From assembly GCF_028369295.1 (NCBI RefSeq), contig NZ_JAQMYP010000046.1:19152-83151 (forward strand): a stretch of 64,000 nucleotides of DNA, in the 5' to 3' direction. The notes below the pieces were generated by a model. It was not told the origin of the DNA and searched no databases. It saw only the letters and a list, made by a program, of their open reading frames with translations. This stretch comes from Streptomyces sp. HD (GTDB lineage: Bacteria; Actinomycetota; Actinomycetes; Streptomycetales; Streptomycetaceae). The position numbers were made by a program, and so were the translations under genes. Of this stretch, positions 8,844 through 17,525 are shown piece by piece (position 1 is the stretch's first letter; each line of letters opens with the position of its first letter).

Positions 8844-9785
8844 ATGTCGCAACCGGCGAGCCCGCAGCCGTTCCGCTTCGGCGTCAACCTGATGACCGCC
8901 GGCCCGGCCGAGGAGTGGCGGGCCAAGTGCCGCCGGGCCGAGGAGCTCGGCTACGACGTGATCCTGGTCCCCGACCATCTGGGCATGCCCGCGCCGTTCC
9001 CGGCCCTGGTCGCGGCGGCGGAGGCGACCGAACGGCCCCGGCTGGGCACGTTCGTGCTGAACGCGGGGTTCTGGAACCCGGCCCTGCTCGCCCGGGAGGT
9101 GGCGACGGCCGACGCGCTGACGGGCGGGCGCCTCGAACTCGGGCTGGGCACCGGCTATGTGCGGGCCGAGCACGACACGGCGGGCCTGCCCTGGCTCTCC
9201 CCCGGCGCACGGGTGGAGCATCTGCTGCGCACGATCGAGGAGCTGTACCGACTGCTCGGCTCCGCGGAGTTCCCCCACTCTCGGCTTCGCTCGACCGGGG
9301 GGACCCCCATGCCGCAGCCGGTGCAGAAGCCGCGCGTCCCGCTGCTCGTCGGCGGCAACGGCGACCGTGTGCTGCGCCTGACCGCCGAGCACGCCGACAT
9401 CGCCGCCTTCACCGGCGCACGGTCGGTGCGGGGAAGTGCGACGGGGCAGCTGGAGGTCATGCTCGCCGGGGAGCTCGACGAGCGGGTCGGGCTGTACCGG
9501 GAACTGGCGGCGGGCCGTGAGGAGCCGGCGGAGCTGAACCTGCTCATCCAGTTCGTGCTCGAAACCGACGACCGCGAGGCCGCCGTACAGCCCTTGATGG
9601 AGCGGGTCCCCTACCTCACGCCGGACCAGGTCCTGGAGCTGCCCATCGGTCTGGTCGGCAGCGTGGCGGAGATGGCGGAGCAGGTGCTGGCGCAGCGCGA
9701 GCGGTACGGGTTCACCTATCTGACCGTCCTCGAACCGAGCATGGAGGCGTTCGCCCCGGTGATGGCGCGGCTGCGCGGTGAGTAG
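8844..9785 (+). CDS. F420-dependent LLM-class oxidoreductase
   Basis: This 313-residue protein has the luciferase-like monooxygenase (TIM barrel) fold. The opening RFGVNLMTAG, the VILVPDHLGM segment and ADALTGGRLELGLGTGY are hallmarks of the F420-binding LLM subgroup (TIGR03621-like). The C-terminal VGSVAEMAEQV is the usual nucleotide-side segment. A good ribosome site (gaggaga) precedes the ATG. Residues of about 142-156 are encoded by a palindromic element that looks inserted in frame. The substrate is unknown. Confidence 0.85.
   Translation: MSQPASPQPFRFGVNLMTAGPAEEWRAKCRRAEELGYDVILVPDHLGMPAPFPALVAAAEATERPRLGTFVLNAGFWNPALLAREVATADALTGGRLELGLGTGYVRAEHDTAGLPWLSPGARVEHLLRTIEELYRLLGSAEFPHSRLRSTGGTPMPQPVQKPRVPLLVGGNGDRVLRLTAEHADIAAFTGARSVRGSATGQLEVMLAGELDERVGLYRELAAGREEPAELNLLIQFVLETDDREAAVQPLMERVPYLTPDQVLELPIGLVGSVAEMAEQVLAQRERYGFTYLTVLEPSMEAFAPVMARLRGE
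9270..9310. repeat. REP-like palindromic element inside the LLM gene
   Basis: The stretch beginning ttcccccactctcggcttcg and continuing ctcgaccggggggacccccat contains C-run/G-run arms around a ctcggcttcgctcga core and can fold into a strong hairpin. From memory, similar sequences are scattered through Streptomyces genomes, usually between genes. Here it is read through in frame as FPHSRLRSTGGTPM. Confidence 0.55.
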
Positions 9786-9862
9786 CGGCGAGTGGCGGCG
9801 AGCAGCCGTCCGGATGTTGGAATTCCGCCTCCCGTTCCACCGCCCGTGATGGGATCGGCACC

Positions 9863-10288
9863 ATGACTGATCTGCGGATACGGGCCGCCACGGCCGACGA
9901 CCTCGACACCGTGCTGGCCTTCTGGAAGACGGCCGCCGAGGGCACGAGCATCAGCGACGACCGGGACGGCGTGGAGCGGCTGGTCGCCCGCGACCCCGAG
10001 TCGCTGATCCTGGCGGAGCTGGACGGCGAGCTGGTGGGCACGGTGATCGCGGGCTTCGACGGCTGGCGGTGCCACCTGTACCGGCTGGCGGTGCACCCGG
10101 AGCGTCGCCGCCGGGGCATCGGCTCGGCGCTGCTGACCGCCGCGGAGGAGAGGTTCGTACGGCTCGGCGGGCGCCGCGGCGACGCCATGGTGCTGGTGCG
10201 CAACGAGACCGGGCAACATGCCTGGCGCGCGGCCGGGTACGCGCCGGAGGAGCAGTGGCGACGGTGGGTGAAGCACCTCACCGACTGA
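9863..10288 (+). CDS. GNAT-family N-acetyltransferase
   Basis: This 141-residue, single-domain acetyltransferase has LRIRAATADDLDTVLAFW as strand 1 and helix 1. The acetyl-CoA pyrophosphate loop is RRRRGIGSAL, matching the R/Q-x-x-G-x-G/A motif A. The C-terminal NETGQHAWRAAGYAPEE is the usual motif B. The acceptor cannot be inferred. The start ATG is the only one ahead of the domain. Confidence 0.88.
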   Translation: MTDLRIRAATADDLDTVLAFWKTAAEGTSISDDRDGVERLVARDPESLILAELDGELVGTVIAGFDGWRCHLYRLAVHPERRRRGIGSALLTAAEERFVRLGGRRGDAMVLVRNETGQHAWRAAGYAPEEQWRRWVKHLTD

Positions 10289-10345
10289 TCCCCCTCCGAC
10301 GCACGTGACCGATCACTCGACCGAAGCGCTTTGCCCTTCCTTTAC

Positions 10346-10374
10346 CATTGGGAGACCACTTCGGTCCTCCAATG
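10346..10374 (+). promoter_or_regulatory. Imperfect hairpin in the leader of the CNNM-type genes
   Basis: cattgggagacc and ggtcctccaatg form a 12-bp stem with two central mismatches around a short loop, about 95 bp upstream of the first CNNM/CBS gene. No T-run follows, so a simple terminator is unlikely. It may be a leader structure or a protein-binding dyad. Confidence 0.35.
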
Positions 10375-10468
10375 AAAGGTGTGAGCGTCCGCCCATGGGC
10401 GAGCCTCCCAGTACCCGACATCGCGCGATCCTCCCCACCCTGTCCGACCATGGGACGGAGGTGACCCG

Positions 10469-11809
10469 ATGACCGAAGTGCTCCTCCTTCTGGTGGCGAT
10501 CCTGCTGTCGCTCGCCTGTGGTGCCTTCGTCGCGGCCGAGTTCTCGCTGACCACCGTCGAGCGCCATGAGCTGGAGCGGGCCGTGGAACGCGGCGAGCGG
10601 GGCGCTGCCGGCGCCCTCAAGGCCGTACGGAATCTGACGTTCCAGCTCTCCGGCGCGCAGCTCGGCATCACGGTCACCAACCTGGTCGTCGGCATGCTCG
10701 CCGAGCCGTCCATCGCCACGCTGCTCGCGGGCCCGCTGGAGTCGCTCGGCATCTCCCGCTCGACGGCGAGCTCGATCGCCCTGGTGATCGGTACGGCCCT
10801 GTCCACCGTCGTGCTGATGGTGGTCGGCGAGCTGGTGCCCAAGAACTGGGCGATCTCCTCGCCGCTCGCCGTGGCCAAGCGGGTCGGCAACGCGCAGCGC
10901 TGGTTCAGCGCGATCTTCCGCCCCTTCATCACCCACCTCAACAACACGGCGAACCGCATAGTGCGCCGCTTCGGCGTGGAACCCATCGAGGAACTGGCCG
11001 CCGCGCGCGGCCCCCAGGAACTGGCCGCCCTCGCCCGCCACTCCGCCCGGGAGGGCGCCCTGGAGGCGGACACCGCCGAGCTCTTCGTACGGACCCTGAA
11101 CCTGGCCGATCTGACCGCGGAGAACGTCATGACCCCGCGCGTCCAGGTGGTCGCCCTCGACGCCCAGGCGACCTGCGAGGACGTGGCCAACGCGACTCGG
11201 GCCACCGGCCTGTCCCGGTTCCCCGTGTACCGCGGCAGCCTCGACTCGGTCGTGGGCACCGCGCACATCAAGGACATCCTGGCGGTGCCCGCCGAGCGCC
11301 GCCCCCGCGTCTCCGTCGCCGAGCTGATGCGCGAGCCGCTCCTCGTCCCCGAGACACTCACCGTCGACCGGCTCCTCGACCGGCTGTCCGGCAAGCGCAC
11401 CATGGCCGTCGTCATCGACGAGTACGGCGGCACGGCCGGCGTGGCCACGCTGGAGGACATCGTCGAGGAGGTCGTCGGCGAGGTGCGGGACGAACACGAC
11501 CCGCACGAGACACCCGACCTCGCCCCCGCGGGCAGCGACGACCAGGGCCGGGCGCTGTTCTCGGCCGACGGTTCGGCGCGCCTGGACCAGCTCGCGCGGG
11601 TGGGGCTGAGGGCGCCCGAAGGGCCGTACGAGACGCTGGCGGGGCTGGTCGCGACCGAGCTGGGCCGGATACCGGCCGTCGGTGACTGTGTCGAGGTCGC
11701 CGGCTGGCGGCTCGACGTGGTGGACGCCGCGGGCCGCAGGGCCGCGCGGGTGCTGCTGCACGCGCCGCTCGACGACACCACGGACCACGAGAAGGAGGCT
11801 GGGCGATGA
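10469..11809 (+). CDS. CNNM/CorC-type membrane protein with CBS pair and transporter-associated domain
   Basis: This 446-residue 'hemolysin family' protein has an N-terminal DUF21/CNNM membrane domain (about residues 1-190, four hydrophobic segments). A pair of CBS domains (about 210-335) includes ENVMTPRVQVVAL and VIDEYGGTAGVATLEDIVEEVVGEVRDE. The C-terminal CorC_HlyC domain is at about 350-435. Related proteins act in Mg2+ or Co2+ extrusion and tolerance. GGAGGTGA lies just ahead of the ATG. The stop overlaps the next start as ATGA, so the two are translationally coupled. Confidence 0.88.
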   Translation: MTEVLLLLVAILLSLACGAFVAAEFSLTTVERHELERAVERGERGAAGALKAVRNLTFQLSGAQLGITVTNLVVGMLAEPSIATLLAGPLESLGISRSTASSIALVIGTALSTVVLMVVGELVPKNWAISSPLAVAKRVGNAQRWFSAIFRPFITHLNNTANRIVRRFGVEPIEELAAARGPQELAALARHSAREGALEADTAELFVRTLNLADLTAENVMTPRVQVVALDAQATCEDVANATRATGLSRFPVYRGSLDSVVGTAHIKDILAVPAERRPRVSVAELMREPLLVPETLTVDRLLDRLSGKRTMAVVIDEYGGTAGVATLEDIVEEVVGEVRDEHDPHETPDLAPAGSDDQGRALFSADGSARLDQLARVGLRAPEGPYETLAGLVATELGRIPAVGDCVEVAGWRLDVVDAAGRRAARVLLHAPLDDTTDHEKEAGR

Positions 11810-12819
11810 CCGCCGTACAACTGCTCATCGGCTTCGCGACGCTGGTCGTCAACGCCTTCTTCGTGGGCGCCGAGTTCGCGCTGATCTCGGTGCGCCGCTC
11901 GCAGATCGAGCCGTACGCCGAACAGGGCGACCGGCGCGCCAAGAGCGTGCTGTGGGGTCTGCAGCACGTGTCCGCGCTGATGGCGGCCGCGCAGCTCGGC
12001 ATCACGCTGTGCACCCTGGTGCTCGGTGTGGTCGCCGAGCCCGCCATCGAGCATCTCCTGGCGCCGGTGTTCCACGCGGTGGGCGTACCGGAGAGCGCCG
12101 GGCACGTGGTGTCCTTCGTGATCGCGCTGACGCTGGCGACGTATCTGCACATGCTGCTCGGCGAGATGGTGCCGAAGAACATCGCGCTGGCCGAGCCGGT
12201 CCGCAGCGCCCTGGTGCTCGGTCCGCCGCTGGTCACCCTGTCCCGGGCGATGCGGCCGGTGATCTTCGCGATCAACGCCTTCGCCAACGCACTGCTGAAG
12301 CTGATGCGTGTGGAGACCAAGGACGAGGTCACCGCGACCTTCTCGGACGCCGAGCTGGCCCGGCTGGTGCGTGACTCCGGCGAGGCCGGCCTGATCGACG
12401 AGCGCGCCCGGGAGCGGCTGCACGACGCCCTGGAACTGGGCCGCAGGCCGGTGCGCGACGTGGTGCTCCCGCTGGAACACGTCGTCTACGCGCGCGTGGG
12501 CGTCACACCGGAGGAGCTGGAGCGGCTGTCGGCCGAGTCGGGCTTCTCCCGCTTCCCGGTCGTCGACGCGGAGCGCCACATAGTCGGCTACCTCCATGTG
12601 AAGGACGCGCTGGACGCCCCCCAGCAGGACGTGCCGTTCCCGGTGACGGACATGCGGCCCATCGCGCGCGTACGGGAGGGCACCCCGCTGGACGACGTGC
12701 TCACGGCGATGCGGGGCAGCCGTACGCATCTGGCGGCCGCGCTCGGCAGCGACGGGCGGCTCGCCGGTCTGGTGACCATGGAGGACGTACTGCGGGAGCT
12801 GTTCGGGCAGCGGGCCTGA
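11806..12819 (+). CDS. Second CNNM/CBS membrane protein
   Basis: This 337-residue paralogue of the preceding gene overlaps it by 4 bp (ATGA). The DUF21 membrane domain (residues 1-180) begins AVQLLIGFATLVVNAFFVGA and the CBS pair is at about 200-335, ending GLVTMEDVLRELFGQ. Unlike its neighbour it lacks the C-terminal CorC_HlyC domain. Tandem CNNM pairs of long and short form are common in actinomycetes and may form heterodimers. Confidence 0.87.
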   Translation: MTAVQLLIGFATLVVNAFFVGAEFALISVRRSQIEPYAEQGDRRAKSVLWGLQHVSALMAAAQLGITLCTLVLGVVAEPAIEHLLAPVFHAVGVPESAGHVVSFVIALTLATYLHMLLGEMVPKNIALAEPVRSALVLGPPLVTLSRAMRPVIFAINAFANALLKLMRVETKDEVTATFSDAELARLVRDSGEAGLIDERARERLHDALELGRRPVRDVVLPLEHVVYARVGVTPEELERLSAESGFSRFPVVDAERHIVGYLHVKDALDAPQQDVPFPVTDMRPIARVREGTPLDDVLTAMRGSRTHLAAALGSDGRLAGLVTMEDVLRELFGQRA

Positions 12820-12890
12820 CGGCAGCGCGGAGGTGATACCCGGGCCGACCGACCGGCGGGTATGGAGCCCGGGATACCATCTCTGTCGCC

Positions 12891-13673
12891 ATGCAGACGA
12901 ACCCCACTCACACCAGCCTGGTCGCGGTCGGCGACTCCTTCACCGAGGGCATGTCGGATCTGCTCCCGGACGGCTCCTACCGGGGCTGGGCCGACCTCCT
13001 CGCCGACCGGATGGCCGCCCGCACACCCGGTTTCCGCTACGCCAACCTCGCGGTGCGCGGCAAGCTGATCAAGCAGATCGTCGAGGAGCAGGTGGACGTG
13101 GCGGCCGCGATGGGCGCCGACGTGATCACGCTCGTCGGCGGGCTCAACGACACGCTGCGGCCCAAGTGCGACATGGGGCGGGTGCGCGGTCTCCTGGAGG
13201 AGGCCGTGGAGAAGCTCGCCCCGTCGTGCCGCCAGCTGGTGCTGATGCGCAGCCCAGGGCGGCAGGGGCCGGTGCTGGAGCGGTTCCGGCCGCGGATGGA
13301 GGAGCTGTTCGCCTGCGTCGACGAGCTGGCGGCGCGGCACGGCGCGGTCGTCGTCGACCTGTACGGCGCCCCGTCGCTCAGCGATCCGCGCATGTGGGAC
13401 GTGGACCGGCTGCATCTGTCGGCCGAGGGGCACCGCCGGGTGGCGGAGGCGGTGTGGCAGACGCTCGGCTACGAACCCGAGGACACCGAGTGGCGCACGC
13501 CGATGCCGGCCACGATGCCGCCCGGGTGGGCCGCGCGGCGGGTCGCCGATGTGCGCTTCGCGCGGCAGCATCTGCTGCCGTGGATCGGGCGGCGCCTGAC
13601 GGGACGGTCGTCCGGGGACGGGCTGCCGCCGAAGCGGCCGGAGCTGCTGCCGTACGAGGGGCCCGCGGCGTAG
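12891..13673 (+). CDS. SGNH/GDSL-family hydrolase, probably cytoplasmic
   Basis: This is a 260-residue protein. Block I is VAVGDSFTEG with Ser16 as nucleophile, the GGLND segment supplies the block III Asn, and DRLHLSAEGH provides the Asp-x-x-His of block V. There is no signal peptide, so it acts inside the cell, probably as an esterase. The C-terminal 60 residues are basic and specific to actinomycete relatives. The ATG lies directly after a GC-rich dyad (cccgggccgaccgac). Confidence 0.85.
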   Translation: MQTNPTHTSLVAVGDSFTEGMSDLLPDGSYRGWADLLADRMAARTPGFRYANLAVRGKLIKQIVEEQVDVAAAMGADVITLVGGLNDTLRPKCDMGRVRGLLEEAVEKLAPSCRQLVLMRSPGRQGPVLERFRPRMEELFACVDELAARHGAVVVDLYGAPSLSDPRMWDVDRLHLSAEGHRRVAEAVWQTLGYEPEDTEWRTPMPATMPPGWAARRVADVRFARQHLLPWIGRRLTGRSSGDGLPPKRPELLPYEGPAA

Positions 13674-13718
13674 GGCCGCTGCATGAGGGCCGCTGCAAGA
13701 AGAGCCGCTGAACGGGAC

Positions 13719-13751
13719 GCGCCCGGTGTTCCCTGCCGGGGCACCGGGCGC
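13719..13751. terminator. Bidirectional hairpin terminator
   Basis: gcgcccggtg at 13719-13728 is an exact inverted repeat of caccgggcgc at 13742-13751, with a 13-nt loop. It sits between the convergent hydrolase and cell-wall protein genes. Confidence 0.6.
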
Positions 13752-13768
13752 TGTCACAGAGGTGTGCG

Positions 13769-14698
13769 CTACTGCTGACGCGCGGCCCTGCTGCGCCGGT
13801 ACAGGAAGGCTCCGGCGATCAGCAGCGCCCCACTGCCGGCCACGCCTCCGACGATGGCACCGGTGTTGGTGCCGGTCTCGGGCATGTGGGGGTGATGCGG
13901 CTTGTGGGGCTTGTGGGGCATGTGCGGGGGAGGCGCCGGCCGGTGCTTGTGCGGAGGCCGGGGCTTGTGGGGCTTGTGGGGCTTGTTCGGCTTGTGCGGG
14001 CGCTCGTGGCCGTAGCCGTTGCCATAGCCCTCGTCGGAGCCATAGCCGTAGCCGCTCGACTCCTCCGAGCCATAGCCGTAGTCGTCCGACTCCTCGGAGC
14101 CGTAGCCGTAGTCGTTCTGCTCCTCAGAGCCGTAGCCGTCGTCCTTGGGCTTCTCGTACCCGTAGCCGTGGTCCTTCGGCTTCTCGTACCCGTACCCGTG
14201 GTCCTTGGGCTTCTCGTAGCCGTGGTCCTTGGGCTTCTCGTACCCGTAGCCGTGGTCCTTCGGCTTCTCGTAGCCGTGGTCCTTGGGCTTCTCGTACCCG
14301 TACCCGTGGTCCTTCGGCTTCTCGTAGCCGTAGTCGTGGTGACTCGGCTTCTCGTAGCCGTCGCTGGAGTTGCCGTATGCGGAGGTGGTGCTGCTGGACG
14401 TGACCGTGACGTTTTCGGATGCCGGCGCCGGCCGGCTCATCCCGCTGAGCCGCTCATTCACCTCCTGCATTCTTTCGTGCACCTCGCCGAATTTTTCATG
14501 CATCTCGCCGAATGTGTCGTCCAGCTGCTCTTCCAGCCCCTCCGAGTCCCACAGGTCCGAACGGCTCGACAGTGAGCTGGCGGAGTTCAGCGCCGTCCCC
14601 TGCATGCGCGGGGCCGCGGACGCCCAAGTGCCGCATAGAGACAGGGCACTTGTCGTGGCGGCGGCCACAATCAATCCCTTGGTCAGGGCCTTTCGCAT
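13769..14698 (-). CDS. Cell-wall-anchored repeat protein with LPXTG-like sorting signal
   Basis: This 309-residue exported protein has a signal peptide (residues 1-29, ending WASA-AP). A short predicted coiled coil (about 45-80, EEQLDDTFGEMHEKFGEVHER) is followed by about six GYEKPKDH-type repeats (about 115-185). Acidic Gly-Tyr-Gly-Ser-Glu-Glu repeats come next, then a His/Lys/Pro tract (HKPHKPHKPRPPHKHRP). The C-terminus has MPETG followed by a hydrophobic helix and the positive tail RRSRAARQQ, a sortase signal with Met in place of Leu. The start is the ATG before RKALTKGL; upstream in-frame codons would put charged residues before the signal peptide. Ligand binding, for instance metal by the His tract, is only a guess. 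Confidence 0.85.
   Translation of the reverse strand: MRKALTKGLIVAAATTSALSLCGTWASAAPRMQGTALNSASSLSSRSDLWDSEGLEEQLDDTFGEMHEKFGEVHERMQEVNERLSGMSRPAPASENVTVTSSSTTSAYGNSSDGYEKPSHHDYGYEKPKDHGYGYEKPKDHGYEKPKDHGYGYEKPKDHGYEKPKDHGYGYEKPKDHGYGYEKPKDDGYGSEEQNDYGYGSEESDDYGYGSEESSGYGYGSDEGYGNGYGHERPHKPNKPHKPHKPRPPHKHRPAPPPHMPHKPHKPHHPHMPETGTNTGAIVGGVAGSGALLIAGAFLYRRSRAARQQ
14130..14350 (-). repeat. In-frame tandem repeats encoding GYEKPKDH units
   Basis: About six copies of a 24-30 bp unit of the type cttctcgtacccgtagccgtggtccttggg run in tandem inside the cell-wall protein gene. Alternating units encode GYGYEKPKDH or GYEKPKDH. The near identity at DNA level suggests recent expansion. Confidence 0.85.
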
Positions 14699-14994
14699 TC
14701 TCGTCGTCTTTCTCTCAGGCGGAATGGGGAAGCCGACGTCGGCTATTGACGCGGTCTTTTCGGTTGCCGGGATTCGCAAGTCATCGCAGGAGTCGTGATG
14801 CCGTACGAACACACTCATCACGACCTGGTGACTATGAACGAGAAATGGAGGCCACAGGGAGCCGGGACGCGTTGATGACCGGGTAATTCACCCGATCGCC
14901 CGTATTCGACCGCCGATCGCGCCGCTGACCTGGGGTGCTCGCGCCCGCAGGCACGAACCGGGGCCCCTCGGGACGCCGGGTAAACTCCGTGCAC

Positions 14995-16437
14995 GTGACT
15001 TCTGCGCCCGCCAAGCCCCGCATCCCGAACGTCCTCGCCGGACGCTACGCCTCCACCGAGCTCGCCACGCTCTGGTCCCCCGAGCAGAAGGTGAAGTTGG
15101 AGCGGCAGCTCTGGCTCGCCGTTCTGCGGGCCCAGAAGGACCTCGGCATCGAGGTGCCGGACGAGGCGCTCGCCGACTACGAGCGCGTCCTCGACACCGT
15201 CGACCTGGCCTCGATCGCCGAGCGCGAGAAGGTCACGCGGCACGACGTGAAGGCGCGGATCGAGGAGTTCAACGACCTCGCCGGGCACGAGCACGTGCAC
15301 AAGGGCATGACCTCGCGCGACCTCACGGAGAACGTCGAGCAGCTGCAGATCCGGCTCTCCCTGGAGCTGATGCGCGACCGTACGGTGGCTGTGCTCGCGC
15401 GTCTGGGCAAGCTGGCCGGTGAGTACGGCGAGCTGGTCATGGCCGGCCGCTCCCACAACGTCGCCGCGCAGGCCACGACGCTGGGCAAGCGCTTCGCGAC
15501 CGCCGCCGACGAGCTGCTCGTCGCGTACGGGCGGGTCGAGGAGCTGCTGGGCCGCTACCCGCTGCGCGGCATCAAGGGCCCGGTCGGCACCGCGCAGGAC
15601 ATGCTGGACCTGCTGGGCGGTGACGCCTCGAAGCTCGCCGAGCTGGAGAGCCGGATCGCCGGGCACCTGGGCTTCTCGCAGGCGTTCACCTCGGTCGGCC
15701 AGGTCTACCCGCGCTCGCTGGACTACGAGGTCGTGACCGCGCTGGTGCAACTGGCGGCGGCGCCGTCCTCGCTGGCCAAGACGATCCGCCTGATGGCCGG
15801 GCACGAGCTGGTCACCGAGGGCTTCAAGCCGGGCCAGGTCGGCTCCTCCGCGATGCCGCACAAGATGAACACGCGGTCGTGCGAGCGCGTCAACGGCCTC
15901 ATGGTCATCCTGCGCGGCTACGCCTCGATGACCGGCGAGCTGGCGGGCGACCAGTGGAACGAGGGCGACGTGTCCTGCTCGGTGGTGCGCCGGGTCGCGC
16001 TGCCGGACGCGTTCTTCGCGCTGGACGGCCTGCTGGAGACGTTCCTGACGGTGCTGGACGAGTTCGGGGCGTTCCCGGCCGTCGTGGCCCGCGAGCTGGA
16101 CCGCTACCTCCCCTTCCTCGCCACCACCAAGGTGCTGATGGGCGCGGTGCGCGCGGGCGTCGGCCGTGAGGTCGCGCACGAGGCGATCAAGGAGAACGCG
16201 GTCGCCTCCGCGCTGGCGATGCGGGAGCAGGGCGCCGAGCGCAACGAGCTGCTCGACAAGCTGGCCGCCGACGAGCGCATCCCGCTCGACCGTGCCCGGC
16301 TGGACGCGCTGATGGCCGACAAGCTGTCCTTCACCGGCGCCGCGGCCGACCAGGTGGGCATCGTCGTGGGCCGGATCGAGGAGATCGTGAAGCAGCGCCC
16401 GGAGGCCGCCGGTTACACGCCCGGCGCCATCCTCTGA
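14995..16437 (+). CDS. purB: Adenylosuccinate lyase
   Basis: This 480-residue enzyme of the fumarase/aspartase superfamily cleaves SAICAR and adenylosuccinate in purine synthesis. The superfamily signature SSAMPHKMN is at about residues 284-292 and supplies the catalytic Ser loop. GMTSRDLTENVEQLQI and GRSHNVAAQATTLGKRF are other substrate-site blocks. The GTG start is chosen because the product then begins TSAPAKPRIPNVLAGRY, the usual N-terminus in relatives; no strong ribosome site is visible, so translation may be near-leaderless. Confidence 0.93.
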   Translation: MTSAPAKPRIPNVLAGRYASTELATLWSPEQKVKLERQLWLAVLRAQKDLGIEVPDEALADYERVLDTVDLASIAEREKVTRHDVKARIEEFNDLAGHEHVHKGMTSRDLTENVEQLQIRLSLELMRDRTVAVLARLGKLAGEYGELVMAGRSHNVAAQATTLGKRFATAADELLVAYGRVEELLGRYPLRGIKGPVGTAQDMLDLLGGDASKLAELESRIAGHLGFSQAFTSVGQVYPRSLDYEVVTALVQLAAAPSSLAKTIRLMAGHELVTEGFKPGQVGSSAMPHKMNTRSCERVNGLMVILRGYASMTGELAGDQWNEGDVSCSVVRRVALPDAFFALDGLLETFLTVLDEFGAFPAVVARELDRYLPFLATTKVLMGAVRAGVGREVAHEAIKENAVASALAMREQGAERNELLDKLAADERIPLDRARLDALMADKLSFTGAAADQVGIVVGRIEEIVKQRPEAAGYTPGAIL

Positions 16438-16465
16438 CACCTCTCGCTTCGAGGCTCTTCACCGC

Positions 16466-17014
16466 ATGACGCGCTTCACCCAGGCGGAGCTGGAGGCCGC
16501 TCGCGACCGACTCGTCCCGGACGTCGTCGCGGGTGGTCTCCGTGTGCTGTTCTGCGGCATCAACCCCGGTCTGATGACGGCCGCGACCGGCCATCACTTC
16601 GCCCGCCCCGGCAACCGTTTCTGGCCGGTCCTGCACCTGTCCGGGTTCACGCCGCGGCTCATGCGGCCGTCGGAGCAGGAGGAGCTGCTGTCGTACGGGC
16701 TCGGCATCACGAATGTCGTGGCGCGGGCGACGGCGCGGGCCGACGAGCTGAGCGCCGAGGAGTACCGCGAGGGCGGGCGGCTGCTCGCGACGAAGGTGAC
16801 GGGGCTGCGGCCGCGGTGGCTGGCGGTGGTGGGCGTGACCGCCTATCGGGCCGCGTTCGACGATCGCAAGGCCCAGGTGGGGCCGCAGGAGCGGGTGATC
16901 GGGAGCACGCGCGTGTGGGTGCTGCCCAACCCGAGCGGGCTGAACGCGCATTGGACGGCGCAGACGATGGCCGAGGAGTACGGGCGGTTGCGGGTGGCGG
17001 CCGCCGAGGTCTGA
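16466..17014 (+). CDS. mug: G/U mismatch-specific DNA glycosylase (Mug family)
   Basis: This 182-residue protein belongs to the uracil-DNA glycosylase superfamily. The catalytic-loop motif GINPG is at residues 31-35 and the second motif, LPNPSGLNAHW, is near 152-162. It is the family that removes uracil or ethenocytosine opposite G. It lies 28 bp after purB in the same direction and may be read through from it. Confidence 0.9.
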   Translation: MTRFTQAELEAARDRLVPDVVAGGLRVLFCGINPGLMTAATGHHFARPGNRFWPVLHLSGFTPRLMRPSEQEELLSYGLGITNVVARATARADELSAEEYREGGRLLATKVTGLRPRWLAVVGVTAYRAAFDDRKAQVGPQERVIGSTRVWVLPNPSGLNAHWTAQTMAEEYGRLRVAAAEV

Positions 17015-17055
17015 CGGGTCAAGGCCGGTTCTGACGGTCAGGGCGGAGCTGACGG

Positions 17056-17484
17056 TCAGGGTGGGGCTGTCTCGGTGACCACGGCGAGCAGTTGGACGTC
17101 GTGGGCCTGCTCCCGGTCGACGACGACGACCACGACCCAACGGCCCGTCCCCTCCGCCTCCCAGAGGTAGGCCACGCGGGCGCGTGCGCTCAGCCAGGCC
17201 CAGGGCTCGGGTATCTCCTCCTGTTCGGTGCGCAGCAGCGTGGTCTGGAGGTTGCAGGGGGCCGTCTCGCCCCAGCGGGACGCGAGCCGGTCGTAGAGGG
17301 CGTCGCGGTCCTTCTCGTACTGCTCGACCGTCGCCGCCCGCGCACCGCAGTCGCCCTGGCTGCTCTCTAACACCACGACGTGGTAGCCGGGTCCGCCCTC
17401 CTCGACGCCCGACGCGTCGTGCTCCGCCGTGAAGGGGCGGAAGCACAACTCCTCGATGAGGGCGATGTGCCGTGCGATGTTCAT
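17056..17484 (-). CDS. Conserved hypothetical protein
   Basis: This 142-residue protein has no domain that I recognise. It starts NIARHIALIEELCFRPF and has acidic patches, one Cys-x-x-x-x-Thr region near the centre and a hydrophobic strand RWVVVVVVDREQ near the C-terminus. It looks cytoplasmic and compact, and I believe similar proteins occur in Streptomyces. It is convergent with mug and lies downstream of the ABC transporter genes. Confidence 0.65.
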   Translation of the reverse strand: MNIARHIALIEELCFRPFTAEHDASGVEEGGPGYHVVVLESSQGDCGARAATVEQYEKDRDALYDRLASRWGETAPCNLQTTLLRTEQEEIPEPWAWLSARARVAYLWEAEGTGRWVVVVVVDREQAHDVQLLAVVTETAPP

Positions 17485-17525
17485 GTGGTCCAGTAAACCC
17501 GGCCCCACTGACAATTGGTGTGCCG

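Noticed and set aside
10342..12729. 795-codon minus-strand frame over the CNNM genes
   Set aside because: Antisense shadow of two conserved membrane proteins with CBS domains.
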